Origin: Symbiodinium natans
Lineage: Eukaryota; Sar; Dinophyceae; Suessiales; Symbiodiniaceae
Reading direction: 5' to 3'
Length of the DNA: 64,000 nt
NCBI GenBank assembly: GCA_905221605.1
Contig: CAJNDS010000080.1
Coordinates: 457,501 to 521,500, forward strand
Part shown: positions 62,348-64,000 of the stretch, in pieces
How the letters are laid out: each line of letters starts with the position of its first letter
Numbering within the stretch: the first letter of the stretch is position 1
Translations under genes and position numbers: made by a program
Notes under the pieces: generated by a model
Database searches by the model: none
What the model saw: the letters and a program-made list of their open reading frames with translations, nothing else
What the model was told of the DNA's origin: nothing

Positions 62348-62690
62348 TAACCCTAAACCCTAAACCCTAAACTTTACACCAACGAGAGATCTGGAGACAG
62401 CGACAGGCCATGGCCCAGTCTTCGGGTTCGTACGATTGGGGTCTACCGGGAGGTTCCGGACACTTAGAACCTCCTGGTCGGACTGGAGGTTTAGGGTTTA
62501 GGGTTTAGGGTTTAGGGTAGTTTAGGATTAGAAGTGTACATCTGAGCCCCCTGAGTCCTGTAAGTAGGTTCCAAGTAGACGTGTAATTGGGGTGAGAAGC
62601 GCCCATGAACCTCCTAGTAGGACTGGAGGTTTAGGGTTTAGGGTTTAGGGTTTAGGGTTTAGGGTTTAGGGTTTAGGGTTGAGGGTTTAC
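62348..62690. repeat. Short telomeric arrays with a repeated flank
   Basis: CCCTAAA 62348-62372, TTTAGGG 62489-62518 and 62630-62690. Both TTTAGGG arrays are preceded by the same GACTGGAGG motif with CCTCCTxGT upstream, so the flank is duplicated. Confidence 0.9.
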
Positions 62691-62754
62691 TGTAGGGTTC
62701 AGACGGTTTGGGGCAGCCGGGGATGGCAAGGAGTCAGAGCGAACAAGGCTTTAG

Positions 62755-62885
62755 TACCCGGTTTTTCGACACAACTTTACTTGGGTGTTGATGCCGGGAA
62801 AGGAAACCTCATGGCAAAAACATGCAACATTCGGGCACAACAAGTCATAGCAGCTGATAAACTCGGTCTTTGCCCTTGCCCGTGA
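62755..62885 (+). CDS. Hypothetical terminal exon
   Basis: After an AAGGCTTTAG acceptor-like site the plus strand reads PGFSTQLYLGVDAGKGNLMA then KTCNIRAQQVIAADKLGL and a TGA. Balanced composition, no domain recognised. Confidence 0.3.
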
Positions 62886-62895
62886 GACCAGTGAG

Positions 62896-62987
62896 TGAGG
62901 AACGAGATGAACCCCAAAAGGAGCATGGTCTCTAATTATACCCGAGCAGGGATGACCGTAGCACAGTCCATTTGGTCCCTAAGGTAA
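62896..62987. mobile_element. Small foldback element, family 2
   Basis: GATGAACCCC near the left end pairs with CATTTGGTCCCTAAGG at the right end. Related to 20613 and 23740. Confidence 0.5.
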
Positions 62988-63008
62988 GGAAGACTTCTGG
63001 TGCTTGCT

Positions 63009-63482
63009 AGGGGGGGGGGGGGGGGGGGGGGTTCCCCCTAAACCCTAAACTTCCCTGAACCCTAAACCCTAAACCCTAAACCCTAAACCCTAAACAGTCC
63101 AAGCAAAGTGGCATGCTCCCCGGCTGTACTCAATGCCCTGACTGCCGCCTGGCATGGAGTGCCAGAGAGCATTTGCACAAAACCCTAAACCCTAAACCCT
63201 AAACCCTAAACCCTAAACCCTAAACCCTAAACCCTAAACCCTAAACCCTAAACCCTAAACCCTAAACCCTAAACCCTAAACCCTAAACCTAAGCCCTAAA
63301 CCCTAAACCCTCTAAAACCCCCAAACCCTGGAGATTCGGATACAATCTCGTAGCATGGATACTGATCTTGGCCGCTGAATAGGCCATGCACCTTCCAGCC
63401 TGCCCTCATCTGCTTGCTCATTCCGACCCCTGTACTACTTGCAGCTAATGGTTTAGGGTTTTGGGTTTAGGGTTTAGGGTTT
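63009..63482. repeat. Poly-G tract and telomeric arrays
   Basis: Poly-G 63009-63030, CCCTAAA 63038-63095 and 63180-63310, TTTAGGG 63450-63482. The islands between them show no assigned gene. Confidence 0.9.
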
Positions 63483-63706
63483 AAGAAGGTGCTGTATGAC
63501 CGCCCTCATGTAGTGGACAAGAGCAACTGAGCCGCAAAGGAGCAAGGAGGATGCTAAACAAAGAAGCCGCAGACATGGATGAGACATGACAAGGAGGGGC
63601 TGCGTGAACACGTGGGTTTAGGGGGCCTTAATAGTTACAGGAGCAGCGGAATGAACCCAACCTCTTGGCTCCTACACCCTTTACCCTACACCAACCCTGT
63701 GGACCT

Positions 63707-64000
63707 TAAACCCTAAACCGTAAACCCGAAACCCTAAACCCTAAACCCTACAGTAAACCCTAGCCCTAAACCCTAAACCCTAAACCCTACTGTAAACCCT
63801 AACCCTAAACCCAAAACCCTAAACCCTGAACCCTAAACCCTACCCTAAACGCAAGTCCAGAGAACGGAGCTCCCGGGGCCTGGATCGAGGCTGCCGCGGA
63901 GCCTCGCGGATTTTCCGCAATGCGCTGCGCTGCACTCAGGGCCTGGGAGGTTTAGGGTTTAGGGTTTAGGGTTTAGGGTTTAGGGTTTAGGGTTTAGGGT
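63707..64000. repeat. Telomere-flanked cassette 25
   Basis: Irregular CCCTAAA 63707-63850, a spacer of about 98 bp, TTTAGGG 63950 to the window end. Confidence 0.9.
63861..63949 (+). CDS. Putative 89-bp exon
   Basis: Acceptor GCAAGTCCAG, then ERSSRGLDRGCRGASRIFRN and ALRCTQGLG. The only adjoining donor is the GTTTAG that begins the telomeric array. A second frame is also open. Confidence 0.4.

Overview
This window is nuclear eukaryotic DNA, most likely from a dinoflagellate. A related alveolate with the same telomere type is the main alternative. The evidence is the TTTAGGG telomere-type repeat spread through the whole window, introns with GC and GA as well as GT donors, introner-like introns bounded by short duplications, and GC-rich Ala/Pro-rich coding sequence. 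Coding sequence is sparse and highly split. Most long open frames are artefacts of simple repeats, and I left them out.

Telomere mosaic (1-30.5 kb and 57.7-64 kb): dozens of interstitial CCCTAAA and TTTAGGG arrays alternate with short GC-rich islands. The islands are usually bounded on the left by CCCTAAA and on the right by TTTAGGG. Many contain an exon-like open frame of 27-100 bp with a 3' splice site on one side and a donor on the other. Exon strands come in runs (minus 1.7-2.9 kb, minus 8.5-14.7 kb, mostly plus 17-27 kb, minus 28-29 kb, minus 58-61 kb), which suggests several split genes whose introns are full of telomere-type repeats. Two loci can be read further. A six-exon gene at 7448-5891 (minus) encodes a 291-residue, N-terminally membrane-anchored MOSC-domain protein. 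Its introns are insertions whose target duplications form the splice sites. At 14720-9070 (minus), two exon types alternate six times.

30.58-39.37 kb: an 8.8-kb DNA transposon with 32-bp imperfect terminal inverted repeats and shared subterminal motifs. It carries five plus-strand genes: a protein ending in a Cys cluster, three Ala/Pro-rich proteins, and a 630-residue DDE-type transposase resembling the CMC/KDZ (tnp2/Plavaka-like) group. The transposase gene is interrupted by a 987-bp intron made almost wholly of TC-rich microsatellite.

39.4-44.4 kb: a minisatellite region with coding-like repeats, a GGGGATGAT minisatellite, a degenerate AT-rich tandem repeat and a few telomeric arrays.

44.4-57.7 kb: two near-identical copies (about 7 kb apart) of a satellite assembly. 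Each has a purine/pyrimidine-rich repeat block, a 55-bp satellite, a 31-bp satellite and 9-bp AATTAATTG palindromic arrays. A 100-N assembly gap separates them. Copy 2 is bounded by perfect 30-bp inverted repeats, so the assembly may be a large non-autonomous element.

Three small foldback families (MITE-like or introner-like) are scattered through the window. No rRNA, tRNA or CRISPR array was recognised. All exon models are predictions without transcript evidence.
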